Shown here piece after piece: positions 33,718 through 45,250 of a stretch of 64,000 nt of DNA. The stretch's first letter is position 1; every line of letters starts with the position of its first letter. The notes beneath the pieces are model-generated. The model did no database searches, was not told the origin of the DNA, and worked only from the letters and a program-made list of their open reading frames with translations. The translations under genes and the position numbers were made by a program. Source of the stretch: Eretmocerus hayati (Eukaryota > Arthropoda > Insecta > Hymenoptera > Aphelinidae); assembly GCA_029851415.1 (NCBI GenBank), contig CM056744.1, positions 104,317,338 through 104,381,337 on the forward strand. Direction: 5' to 3'.

Positions 33718-36414
33718 TTTTTTGTTTTTTTGATGATGATGGATAGTAGTCGTCGATAAAATCAAGCTTATCAGAATAAACTGTAAATTGTGTATGTGGT
33801 TCCTTGATATTTTGAAATGGAAATTGACCATTGCAGCAGTATTTCTTGTATTCAATTGACCATTCGCAATCGAAACCTAGACTTTCGCAAATTTTTGCTG
33901 TGTACCTGAAATATTAAAAAAATTGTAACGTAAGAATGGGTATAAGGATACAATTAGATGGGGTAGACGAAAAAAGAATTTTCCAAACTCCGACAAGCTT
34001 CTTATGATTTTCTGTTCAAGTACTAGTTGGAGAAAAATTTCATTCGTTTTCAAATTTTAAGTAACAAAGAGAGATTCATTTATGTATGATCTTCTCGAGA
34101 TTATTCTCATAGTAGGTGAATTAGTATTAAACTGAATTATCAAGATTTTCACTAAGATGCATGAGGTATATTTAGAATTCTTTGCTTTTGCTAGTGATTT
34201 GAAGGTTTATTGTGGCTTTTACAAGAAAAAGAGAAATTTCTCGAAGAGAACCCTCAATCTCGAAACTTTAATTTTTTGTACAATATTCAAAATAACTATA
34301 CAAATACTCTGCAAAAAGGTTGGGAACAGGGAAAAAATCTGGATTTATCGGTATTTTTTCAAGGTATCGTGGAAATATAAGGTGTCACAAATTATGTACG
34401 AGACTGACAAAGTAGACGAAAACTTGGACTCGAACGATACTCAAAAATTCATAAAAACATCGCAAACGTTGAAATTTTTGGTGGTGTGCAATAGACTTTT
34501 GATATTCCCCTCAATATTCGTCATTTTTGGGATGAATCTTTCACTTCTGGTTCTACAAACAACGTTAAATTATTACAATTCGATGTACATTCATCGCATG
34601 AATGAAACATATTCTTTTTTTGAATACATCTCGTGAAAAAGTTGTTTCGGTTCAACTCAAAATTAACCTGTACTGTTAACGACATAATTCAAACTCATAA
34701 TTACAAAGTCTGTCGAAGCCACATAACAGAACCATGCAAAATTGTACAACAAAGCATTTTTGCGAATAAAGTTTTACAGTTGAGCGAACACACGTGAAAA
34801 TTCTATGTGAGTCTGGAAGAATTAAATTGAATTGCAATAAAATTAATCATTCAGATGGAAATTGATTTCCCATCTAACGTCAGATATTACAATTGAAAAA
34901 GATTTAGAGTCATTTCAATAATTTTCTTTTAAATAAAATTTCAGATGAGAAGTGAAATAACATCATTTGTTAACACGATGTGAAATTCATTAAGTCAGAA
35001 TTATCTATGTAATAATTCCACCTCATTGCGCAATTTGACTTTCATTGCAGCAAGTTTACTTCGAAGTATAAACAAAAGAGAATGAAAACGAAGAAGAGAA
35101 GAGAGTTCAAACATCTCATTAAAAAGTGTACTGCCCTTGATTCATGGTAATTTTCCAGTCTAGTGCTTTGAAATGAGATTTTTCGTGATCTCATTTAAAT
35201 CAATTTCAACTGAAAAACTTGACTTCAAACGAGTTTTAATCTGAATGAATAATCATCCAATTAAACTTTGAAAAAAATTTCAAATTTCGAGTAAAACACT
35301 TATTAAAACATTGGTTTCTCTTGAATTTTCAAAATTCATTACCCGCCAGGATCACAAAAAATCCCTTAAAATTTCAAACAAACCTCCGAACATGATGAAA
35401 ACATGGAAAAAATTCTCACCTGCTGCTAGCATCAATTCTGAAGAGCGAACTCGGTAAATCTCTTGCCAAAATCCATGATTCTTCAACAAGTCTTTTAGCA
35501 ATTCCATGACCTTGATGTTCTGGATGAACAGCAACGTGTGAGCACTCAAAAAAATGATTTATACAATATTTGTCCCATAAATTACATTCTTTTGAACAAT
35601 ATACGAAAAATTTGATAAGTTCTCTTGATTTTTCACATTCAGAACAACAAACTAATTCTAAAGTAGATTTACAACCTTCTTTTGTTGGTGATGTATTAAT
35701 TGCAGCTCCAACAATACAATTATTTGATCTATCAATACAAACAAGGCTTAAACCTTCTTTAATACTTTGTTGCATAAGATATAAAAGTAGAGGACTTGGT
35801 TTTCCAGCGAGTCCAATATTTACTAATGATGGTTCAGCTTGAAAATATGTATCTACCATGAATTCTAAGAGACGTTCATGGTCGCATGGATATGCGTGAC
35901 GAATTTTGTATGGTGGTGCCTGAAAAAAAAATTTTTCGTTGGAGAAGTTGAAAAATTTTTGGATGGGAGGTGTGAATTTTGAGATATTAGTTTGGGGGTG
36001 ACACATGTTTGGATCTACTGACACTATTTCACTCATATTCTTGGATGAGTAATTTAATGTAAACATCAAGTTTTAACATGAGCATGTTCCATACCAAATT
36101 GAATTTGAGTGATTTCATTAACGACTATAGATTCAAAATTTACACACGACAATAAGTGTGTCAAGGCAAAACATTGGCATCCGTAACAGCACCTGAATCT
36201 TAACCGTAAATTTGATTCGTCTTTGATTAAATTTTAATAAATATATCCAGCTCAATTTCAAAACTGTCACAAATATTATAGGAATGATAGTATTCTTCAG
36301 AATTGAATAACACTCGTCATAAAAACTCACCGGTGGTGTACGACATGTGTAATTTCGGAAGAGGTTATATTTTTGCGGATTGATGTTGATCATTTTCCGA
36401 AGAATCTGCGCCAT
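33713..36414 (-). CDS. GNAT acetyltransferase (arylalkylamine N-acetyltransferase-like), three exons
   Basis: Exons on the minus strand are 36414-36331, 35919-35420 and 33905-33713, joined by GT-AG introns whose phases agree (84 + 500 + 193 nt = 258 residues and a stop). Donors are GTGAGT and GTGAGA; acceptors follow a T-run ending CAG and TTTCAG. The GNAT fold transfers acetyl from acetyl-CoA to an amine. Motif A is at residues 156-172, HVAVHPEHQGHGIAKRL, with the QGHGIA acetyl-CoA loop; motif B follows as YTAKICESLGF. The N-terminal half (YKIRHAYPCDHERLLEFM, later EPSLVNIGL) and the PHTQFTVYSDKL end match the insect aaNAT-like group, which acts on dopamine, serotonin and similar amines in cuticle hardening and amine breakdown. 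The Ser/Lys tail is unusual. The substrate is not predictable. Confidence 0.88.
34157..34636 (+). other. Unassigned 159-codon open frame in GNAT intron 2, opposite strand
   Basis: An ATG-initiated frame of 159 codons with a Lys-rich first half and a hydrophobic stretch near residues 108-135. This is longer than chance would favour in AT-rich DNA, but there is no motif, promoter or relative to support it. Listed only because it stands alone in the intron. Confidence 0.2.
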
Positions 36415-38927
36415 CGTAACGAATTGCTGAACTTTTCACTTCGAATTCATGGCTGATTCTTCTATTCCCACGAGAATTTTGAAATCAAACTTGTGCATTC
36501 ACATTCTTGAAATTATAATGCCTGCAAGGAGCATCCGATTCTATTTGTCGTCTGCTCCACATGGGCAATGATCAACAAACAAAATATTATATCTCTTCGG
36601 TAAAAGTGCGGTCAGTGGTGGTATTCTGATTCAACGTGAAAGAACATTTGAATCGAAAAGCCAGATCTATTATACACCTGGAATTTCAAAAAAAAAACTC
36701 AAAGCGTACAATTTGAAACGTGGAGTTTTCCCATACCAGTTTGAATTTGAGAGAGGCTCATGATTTATAATTGCCATGAATTGACCCTGAGGATAATATA
36801 TCCACTTCACAAAGTTTTAAAAATGTTTTCTTAAACATGTCTGAGGTGCAATCTCTATCCACCACAGTACGTTGTAAGGTCCTAATTTGTTGAAGATTTC
36901 ACAGTACTTACTCCCAAAAATACACAACTTTCACACCTCGATTTCTCGAATCTGGGCCGTTGAAATAGAATTTTGTCAAGCTTATCTGAGAGCTTTTTTC
37001 ATAGAATTTTGTAAGTGCGTCACTGCGTTGCTCCAATTCTGCAGCTCCAAACTGTGTCAGCTAGGAAAAATGCACATTTTCACCAACTACTTGGATTTTT
37101 CATGAAAATTGGGGGTACAGAATAAAGAACTTGGGTCATCTTGAAGTACAACTCGAAAACTTTCGAGATCTCTTTTTAAAAGTTATTTTACGTGATAGCT
37201 GTCCGAGAAATGACTAATTAACTGAAGAAGTGTTCTTCTTGAAGTATAGTCTCATGGCCAAAAAATGATTAAAAACCTCACAGTGACTATCAAATGTTAC
37301 TTTTTTAACACTAACACCATGAGTATGATTTCCTCTGTCATTGCTAAATCGCGCGGCTCTCCATCAGAACAAATTTTTTTACCCGAAACAGTTAGATCTC
37401 GAATTAGGAAAAACCTTAGAACAGTATTCAGAAACGAATTTTCAAGCTCTTGAAATAGCACCTCATGTACGATGACATAAATTGTATCCTAGTTAGTGAA
37501 TTTTAGTGATAATGCTAATCGTCCAAAATTCACATAAAGTCGTTGAAGTATGTACGTCTTCTATACCTGGAACAGCTGGGGATATAAAGTTCGTGAAAAA
37601 ACTGCAATAATACACTGAAAAATGTATGAAAAGAACTTCAAAATCAGCTAAGCAAGAGCGATCACTCAACTTCGAGAAGTCAAGTTGTGAAGATTCTATA
37701 ATCATCAATTTAGGTAGTCTTGACTTCATGATAGGTAGTGTGTAAGACGGTAGAGAAAAAGTGCTTTTCAGGGCGTGAAACTGAGATAGTATCAATCAAT
37801 TCGAAAGAGACACTGAGAATATATCTCAAATATTGTCTTTTCAAAAATTGGTGAAAATCAGACCGTTTAACGGAAAAATTTTCAAAAGTCATTATACCAT
37901 TTTTCACACAAAGATTAGTGAATTCATCGATGAGTTCAAAAAATACAAATCCATTTTATCCTTAGAACTCCAATAGTCTAGTCACCACATCAAATGAAAA
38001 TTGTAATATATCAGGAAGAGACAACAAAGTTCGTGGGTACAAGGTATAGTTGATATATTTACTAGAGACAAGGGAAACCATTATTAATGTTCATTAATCA
38101 AGTTCTCTCGGTGTCAACATGTCAACAATGCATGGTTCATAAGAACAAGAGACGCACGAGTATATGGTATCATTCACGTGCCAAAGTAGATTCTCAACTC
38201 AATTTCACGTGTCATGTATGATGCCATTAAATTTTCTTACACTGCTTTTGATGGATTGGACTACTAAAACGTCATTTTTTGTTAATTTACATATTTGATC
38301 ATCGTCGAGCTTTTAATACTCTATTCATTAATTTCTCACCTCTGCCAAATCAATTTTATGTGCATTCACGAACATTTTTTTCTCCACTTGTATCGAACAA
38401 ATTTTATTCATCGATTACAGATTTTCGTCAGCAGTCCACAAAATATCTAAAAGTTCATGAAAAAATCAATGTCCGAAAGATACCTCGTAATCGTCGACGT
38501 TGAATTTTGAATTAGAAATTCCAAATCTGAATTGATTGGTCTGTGATCCCGAAAAACACGAATTTCTCAATTATTTCTGAAGAAATGAAAAAAGAAATTC
38601 CACCCAAGTTCGATTTTGGAGTCACTTTACTACTATTGGTACAGTTTGCATTAATAAGGTCAAGATCAAACTAAAATAAATGAGAATCTTCAAATCTCTT
38701 TGGGAGATACTATCACAGATTGTAGTTTCAATTAATATAATGAAAACTATCGGGTTTCTTGCTAAAAATTGGATGTTTCAAATCTCAATAAAGAGAGATC
38801 CATAAGATTACAATCTATGATGGTAATTCAAGTTACTCATTACCTTCAAAACCTTTGAAATTTTCATCCTCGTGCGGACAATAAACATAAACAAAGAAGA
38901 ATTAAATCATCAATATATGTGAAAACA
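36415..38927. other. Intergenic stretch without a recognised gene
   Basis: Only short unsupported open frames. No repeats with clear boundaries. Confidence 0.45.
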
Positions 38928-38933
38928 TTTATT
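38928..38933 (-). terminator. Poly(A) signal of the acidic secreted protein gene
   Basis: AATAAA on the minus strand, about 100 bases past the stop codon. Confidence 0.65.
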
Positions 38934-39036
38934 CATTTTATAATAAAAAAAGTCGATACAAAACGTAACAAAATCAATGGTATTGAAGCTCTCATACATC
39001 ATTCATCTTCATGGTAAACGGAGTATATACGCCTCC

Positions 39037-39396
39037 TCAGTCTTCCCTCGACTCAAAATAAATATCATCATCTAAAATATCACGTCTTTTCTGCAACTCC
39101 AACTCCTTCTCTTTAACATTCCTCAAATCTCTTTCTCTCAGTTCCAAATGATCAACTCCAGGATCATCTAAATTTTCAAAATCACCAGGTAACATTTCTA
39201 CATGTGCATCTTGTTGTAAATTCTGTGATTCTTCATCTTCAAAATCATCAAAACCTTGATGATCTTCTCGATCTTCCGTTTCACTTTCATAACCTTCATT
39301 ATTTTTTCTTACTTTTGGCACAGATCTAGATTGAATCAACGATATGAAACTTCCAATCACAAAAATCACGAGGCACGTCCTCCGCAAGCCTCTCAT
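39037..39396 (-). CDS. Small secreted acidic protein, unknown family
   Basis: A 119-residue single-exon gene. The start is MRGLRRTCLVIFVIGSFISL, a signal peptide with cleavage likely after SRS near residue 25. The mature part is strongly acidic, with Glu/Asp runs (SETEDREDHQGFDDFEDEE), then a Leu/Arg/Glu-rich, probably helical stretch (LRERDLRNVKEKELELQKRR). It ends DDDIYFESRED. There are no cysteines after the signal peptide, so no disulfide scaffold. A TATA box about 80 bases before the ATG and an AATAAA after the stop frame a compact transcription unit, which is the main reason to call it real. I do not recognise a family; a propeptide, cuticular or mineral-binding role would be speculation. 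Confidence 0.65.
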   Translation of the reverse strand: MRGLRRTCLVIFVIGSFISLIQSRSVPKVRKNNEGYESETEDREDHQGFDDFEDEESQNLQQDAHVEMLPGDFENLDDPGVDHLELRERDLRNVKEKELELQKRRDILDDDIYFESRED

Positions 39397-39475
39397 CTTG
39401 ATTTTACTACAAAAATATCCTTTTCTTATCCTTCAAAGTGTATAACTGAATTCGTCAAGATGCAATGGCTAACGC

Positions 39476-39485
39476 CTTTTATATA
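39476..39485 (-). promoter_or_regulatory. TATA box of the acidic secreted protein gene
   Basis: TATATAAAAG on the minus strand, about 80 bases before the ATG at 39396. Confidence 0.65.
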
Positions 39486-40103
39486 GCAATGAATTGACTT
39501 GGGGAAAGGAGAATAGATTGTACAGAATACTATTGAAATAAGTCAAGTGTAACGAACTCACGTTTTAGAACGGATAGACGACGATTTCATCACATAGACG
39601 CAGGACACTATACACTATACTCCTGTGACTTGCAGAATTTCGTTATTTCCATTGATTTGACCAAGCGTTAAACTCTGATGTTTGTGGTTCTACAGGGTAA
39701 GGAAAAAGTATTTCGGTCAACGTTTACTTGAAATACGTGAGTCTACTGCGTGCTCTACTGTTGTCCTTGTTGTCGATCTGGTTTGTGATTAGATTGGGTA
39801 ATCCAAAATGTGGATTGGGTTTGAGATACACTGATTTTAGGACTCGAATTTGAGATCAATGATATTCATTTTTTATGCTGTCGAACTTTGGTGTGCATTA
39901 ACGTTACCAATGTGTTTCGTTGCATTTTTCAGTTTATTATAGAATTATTGGTAAATTGTAAAATAAAAATAGTTTTCATTGTGAGGGGACAACTTTACGA
40001 AGGAATAACTTTTTGGCTATGTGCAAAGAGGCAATCCGCCACCGGTTTTGCTTGATAGCACGCAAACCCGTGTTTCAATAAAACAGTCTTCGATCGTCAT
40101 ATG
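39486..40103. other. Upstream stretch without a recognised gene
   Basis: No coding signal seen. Confidence 0.4.
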
Positions 40104-40105
40104 TA

Positions 40106-40973
40106 CAGTAGAACCCGTCTAAGTTAGACAGTTTGGTTCCGAAGAAAAGTTTCCAATATAGTTAGGTGTCCAACATACACGGACATGCCAAAAAATCGAC
40201 TCATCGTAACGTCAAGTCACGCAATAAATAAATCCAAATATCCATAATATAAATACTCATTCACTGGAAAATTAATAGATGACTCATACTTGAGGATTAA
40301 AGTCATATTCTTCGAATATCTGTATGAAGAAATTGAACAATACGATTCCCAATCATGTTGTCACTTTCAGATATTCAATAAATGAATCGAAATATGCGTA
40401 ACATGTACAGTAATTCATTGAGAAATCGATAGATAGCTAAGTCATACTTAAGAATCCCAGATATCATATTCGAACACCTGTAAGGAAAATTGAACAATTC
40501 AGTCATCAACCATGTCGTTTTGTTTCACCATTCCGCCCTATAGAATCCTCTTAATAGATGTCATTTGAAAATTCTGGAAGCCTGCTTTCTTGAAGCTTTT
40601 TGAAATTGTCATTTTAGCCGCTAAGTACAAGCGTGGTTGTTCACATTTCTGACACGATGTATGTGCGTACATCATATTATGAGATGGTCAGTAGGCAATA
40701 CAGACTTATTCTGATAATGTGAGCTAGTGAACGTTCAAATTTGTGTCATATAATTTGAAATGTCCAACTTTGAAGGTTTTCATACATAGAAATACTATTT
40801 CTGGGTTTCTAGGTTAGGGGTAAAAATTAGCAAGGTGTCCAACATATAGAGTGTCGTACATACAAAAGAAAATTCCCATTTGAACCAATGTAATTTTTTT
40901 CGGTTCCGATGAAAGGCGCACAACTTAGGGAGGTGTCCAACATAGAGAGTGTCCAACTTTACAGGTTCTACTG
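40106..40973. mobile_element. TA-flanked nonautonomous TIR element (pogo/mariner-like)
   Basis: The ends are CAGTAGAACCCGTCTAAGTT and, inverted, CAGTAGAACCTGTAAAGTT, with TA on both sides (40104-40105, 40974-40975). The phrase GGTGTCCAACATA recurs inside near both ends. No transposase is encoded. The CAGTAGAACC terminus resembles pogo/Tigger-type elements. Confidence 0.75.
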
Positions 40974-41033
40974 TATCTGCAAATATTGAGATTTACATCC
41001 TGGGCCCCTGGCTAACGGCTCTATCCCAGCTGA

Positions 41034-41136
41034 TTCCATGGGCACGGGGCAGTAATACGCCCCGTGCCCATGGAACCAATACCAGCGTATTGGTTTAAGA
41101 AAATGTCATTCTCGAGTAGATAGTTTACTCGAGAAT
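41034..41136. other. Three consecutive perfect hairpins
   Basis: Hairpin 1: 41034-41050 pairs with 41059-41075 (17 bp, loop AGTAATAC). Hairpin 2 follows with no gap: 41076-41082 with 41087-41093 (7 bp, loop CAGC). Hairpin 3: 41108-41118 with 41126-41136 (11 bp, loop GATAGTT). All stems are perfect. The surroundings (40995-41350) are GC-richer than the flanks and encode nothing recognisable. Possibly the structured end of a mobile element. Confidence 0.8.
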
Positions 41137-42699
41137 AACCACAGCTTCCCAAATAACTACCAAGTTTTGGGATCAGCCACCATCAGTACACATGGCCCAT
41201 TCCTTGGTGGGGGATTCGATCAGGCTCATCTAGGCTTCGCACGAGCATAGGGAATAACCCTTCGGGCACCAGGAGAATCGGAAAACACTCTGGCTGGCGC
41301 TGACTGGGTCAACGGAAAATGTCAGACCCCAGAATCGGGCCACCAAGGTAACCCAGCCCTCTTAGTGGTCCGTCATATGTATCTGCAGTAATATAATAAA
41401 CAGGCGTAATATTCTTTCTGAAAATTTGAGTTAGCGAATTTTTCATGATGAATATCAACCTCTCTGTTTTTGACAGTCGAAAAAAAAAAACAGCACAAGG
41501 TCCACCCAACTTTTTCCTCAAACTCTGAATTTTGAGACTTGATACAGATCAGTATACTCAATTAGTCCTTTATTTATTTAATGAATGAATGTATAAATAA
41601 TGGTAAGGATACGTAGAGAGAAAATCCACGGAATATTGTTCGTATATAATTCCCTATGACTATTTCCTGCTTCAGATAAACTATCAAGTATGCTGAAACA
41701 TATTTCAAATTCAGGTGACCCAAACTCATGAGTCTCAGATGATGCTTAAGACACTGGTTTGACTGAGCTATTTTGGAATAGTCTTGGAAGTTCTCGTGAA
41801 TAACTTTCAGGTCCATCTGTTTTGATATCATATTTGATTCGCTCGTCTAGACAGGATGAATTTAGTTCACGAGTTCGAAAGGTATAAGTAGGTCAGTCAA
41901 GCTTTCAAAATACTCTACTTGGATGATGGAAGTCATAGAAGCGTGAAATAAGGATGCACTTCATAGAAAAGTGTTTATAGATGTAAAATCGTGGGCTTGA
42001 TGGATTATCATCCAATTCTCCGTACTGATTATTATATTACCTCAAATTCCCAACAAATCATTGAATTTAATAACTCACACTTCTCCAATTTCTAGAACTC
42101 TATTTTTCCACCATTTTTTCATATTCATTGTTGCTATATCAGACTTTCGCAGGACTATTCGACCATACATGGATATATATAAAATTACGATGAATATCAT
42201 GTAAGACAAATTTCATGTTACATTAGGCAGTGACAAAGAGGTTTGGATCACGGATCGTGTCGGCTATGGAGTACATGAATTGATGGATCAAATGAAGAGA
42301 TACGTATTCTCTTGTCTGCCCGGAATCGCTTCCCTCCGAAAAAAAAACGGCTTTTCGAAAAACGCTACGCGGACAGGCTCGTAACCGCTCAATGATGCCT
42401 CGCGGCACAAGAAATTGCGTATGTACCTCGTTGTGGATAAGCAGTTTTTCACGACTCATGCCAAAAAACTGCGTTTTTAGCCCCCGTCGTCAAGATCCCG
42501 CGTTTCCGCAAGTCGGGTACATAATCTACTATTCTAATCCAAAAATGTCACCAAGGGGCTCACCACTTATCTCCAACATTCAATGGGACCCATATTCATG
42601 ACCATATTCACAGGTTGACTTTCCACCACCAAATCCAAAGCAGCGTGAGGTTGAAGAGTCGGCAATTGATTTTTTGTCTTCTTTACCATTTTGCCCAAT
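41137..42699. other. Stretch without a recognised gene
   Basis: Only short open frames, for example minus strand 42459-42223, with no family signal. Confidence 0.4.
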
Positions 42700-42990
42700 T
42701 GAAAGACCATAGATTGACGATAGGTTCTTCGAATGCCGTAAATCGCATTCTCGTACTTTTGATCGAATTTGAGAGATATGCATTTCATTGAAAAAAAGAC
42801 CCACGTACATTTGTTGGAAATGATATGAAAAGATAAAGATAAGTACGTTCTTGATACCTGGGAAAGTTCTAAGAGGCCCTCAGGAGGTGGAAACTTTATA
42901 TTTAGTATCATAGGATCGAATGAAAGAGTCAAAAAAGAATTTGAGCCATGAACCTTTTCCGTAAATCTGTATCGCATAAAATTAGTCAAA
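42700..42990 (+). repeat. Dispersed repeat related to 58730-59010
   Basis: Shares, in order, the box CGCATTCTCGTA, a GAAAAAAAGACCCA box, GATACCTGGGAAA against GACACCTGGCAAA, and CTTTTCCGTA followed by TCTG with the copy at 58.7-59.0 kb. Strongly diverged. Confidence 0.5.
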
Positions 42991-43581
42991 TGCGAGAACG
43001 GATTTTCTCCGAATGCGAATTTGTTGAAGACTTTATGAAATAGAATTTCAAACGATTTGAAAGACTATCAAGCCCCGTAGATATCTAAAAATCTGATTCG
43101 ACCCTGAGAATACTAGAAAAAGTCGATAGAACAAGAAATAATTCTCTTGAAGCAAGTGTAAGGTAACAGTTTTATCAAATCTACTTTGTTGGAAATCTTA
43201 ATATAATTAGTGCTTGCAGGTGTACAGTAGGTTCGGATTGTAGTCATGCGCCATGGTTTCTATAGAGCACGCTATTATTTTCTCATTAACTAATTATACA
43301 AAGTAATTACAATGTCTCTACACTTTTGACGTGTACAAACTTGGGTTGAGATATAGGCAAATTTACCCGCCAGTTGAGAATATTCTCATTCGAATCACGC
43401 CAAGTTGACAATCGTAAACTTTCTTTTCATGTGTATGTACGCGTGATTAGATTTGCGATTACGTGACACAACTTTTTATTGATTCATCATACCATCTCGC
43501 CTCCATTCAATTCACTTCTGTACAGCTATCGTTCATTTTGCGAAGGACATCTGTTTCTTCCTGCACCCGAAATGAAAACCA

Positions 43582-43625
43582 TTCATGCATTCATTCATTT
43601 ATTCATTTATTCATTCATTTATTTG
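43582..43625. repeat. (ATTC)n microsatellite
   Basis: ATTCATTC/ATTTATTC tetranucleotide run. Confidence 0.9.
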
Positions 43626-45086
43626 ATAAAAATACAGGCAACCTGACCAATTACAATATAGGTATACTTGCCGAAGTGCAAAAGTGAATATTGCCATTTT
43701 TATCAAATTTGTTTCAAGTGTTCCTGTGAATAGATCCAACTAGAATTTAAACAGTTTGAGTTGACTATACAATTAATATGTATCGTAATCAGTAATTTCA
43801 TTTGGGATTGCACATGATAAGGAATTGGTGCGCGAATCAATCTGTGTCACAAACTCAAAATGGCGATTGGTATTCTATTGCACAAAGTCAATTACGTAGA
43901 TGTCAAATCTATGAAACATCCCATGCTTATCAAACATGTGGTGTAAGAGACTATTGATTACCGAGAAAATATCGTTAATTTCAAGATAGATACATCACAT
44001 CTTAATTTTTCGTGCTCTGATATATGGGCGTTTCTTTGGAACTTTTACACCTGCTGCAGCTATGGATGATGATATAAGAGAACAATCGAATCTAACGGCC
44101 CCGCTCGAAATGAAAATATCATTATCCTAGTCTCAAAATGAGATATCTTTGGCCTCTGTATGATCAGAAAAAGTCAATTCGTTCTAGCTCACTCAAAGAG
44201 AGGAAATGAAGGGAAGATACTGTGGAAATACTTGGTACTCTAGGGCAGTCTTACGGATATTCTGGTGATGCCGCGCTATTTTTCGGGTTGATTCAAGCTG
44301 CATTTGGTGGATAATATATTGAAGAAGAATGACCCAGAAGCGCGATGGTGTGCTACCAATTAGCCAAAGCTGTATGACTTCGAAAATTGGGCATAAAAAA
44401 TTAATCATGTCTCGTTCAACTCAAAGATGATTATGCTAAGCTCCTGCCGTGACTCTGAACGCAATTTCTGGAATGCGTATCTAAAGTAGATGCAATTGCG
44501 GAGATTTTGCGACAAGTCTCGTGTTGGTGCGATATTTCTGTCTAGAATACGACCGTTCTGAAGTGAAATAGAAAAAACGTGACTCACGAAAGAAATTCAT
44601 TTTTTCACATCCCACATTGGCGGATTGAGCTCTATGTTGATAAAACAGTTGTGATCGGATACCCGAACCTCACAAAGCTGCAGAATGCCCAAGGCATTCG
44701 TTGAAATTGTCAATCTTGTCAAATAATTGCTTAGGAAATGCTGGAAAATCGGCAAAAAACTACTTTGAGTTCGACTCATTAACGTGATTTTGGCGATGCC
44801 ACTTACTCTATATGAGTTTCAATAGTGGATTTGTAACTCTCAATACTACACAAATACGTGAGCAAAAGGTCCCAGGTGTGCGTTGAGCGGTTTTCGTTTT
44901 TCAGTTTTCCAACGATTTTCAGCAAATTGCAAAAGTTCCAGAGAAACGCTCATATGCCAAAATTTCTTTGAAACTCTGCACATGCTAAGAGATTATGCCA
45001 CTTCTCCCATTGTGAAATCAAGTATAACAATACTTACTCATTACAAATGAGTTGCACGAAGAAAAGCTTCAAATTTGACGTAGTTA
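43626..45086. other. Stretch without a recognised gene
   Basis: No coding, RNA or repeat structure recognised. Confidence 0.4.
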
Positions 45087-45110
45087 CCCGCGTAGAAATT
45101 GAAAATATTG

Positions 45111-45250
45111 GCGACATGTCGCCGAGCTATCGCGAATTCCCATTTGCGACAGCTCTGCGATAGGTCGGCGATAGGTCGGCGACATGTCGCCAATATGATT
45201 TTGCGACAGCTCGCCGACATATCGCCAAACCTGTATTTGCGACATGTCGC
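45111..45250. repeat. Cluster of GCGACATGTCGC palindromes, left end
   Basis: Three exact copies at 45111-45122, 45179-45190 and 45239-45250, plus variants built on GCGACAGCTC, GCGATAGGTC, ACATATCGCC and AGCTATCGCG. Their place just inside the end suggests transposase-binding sites. Confidence 0.8.
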
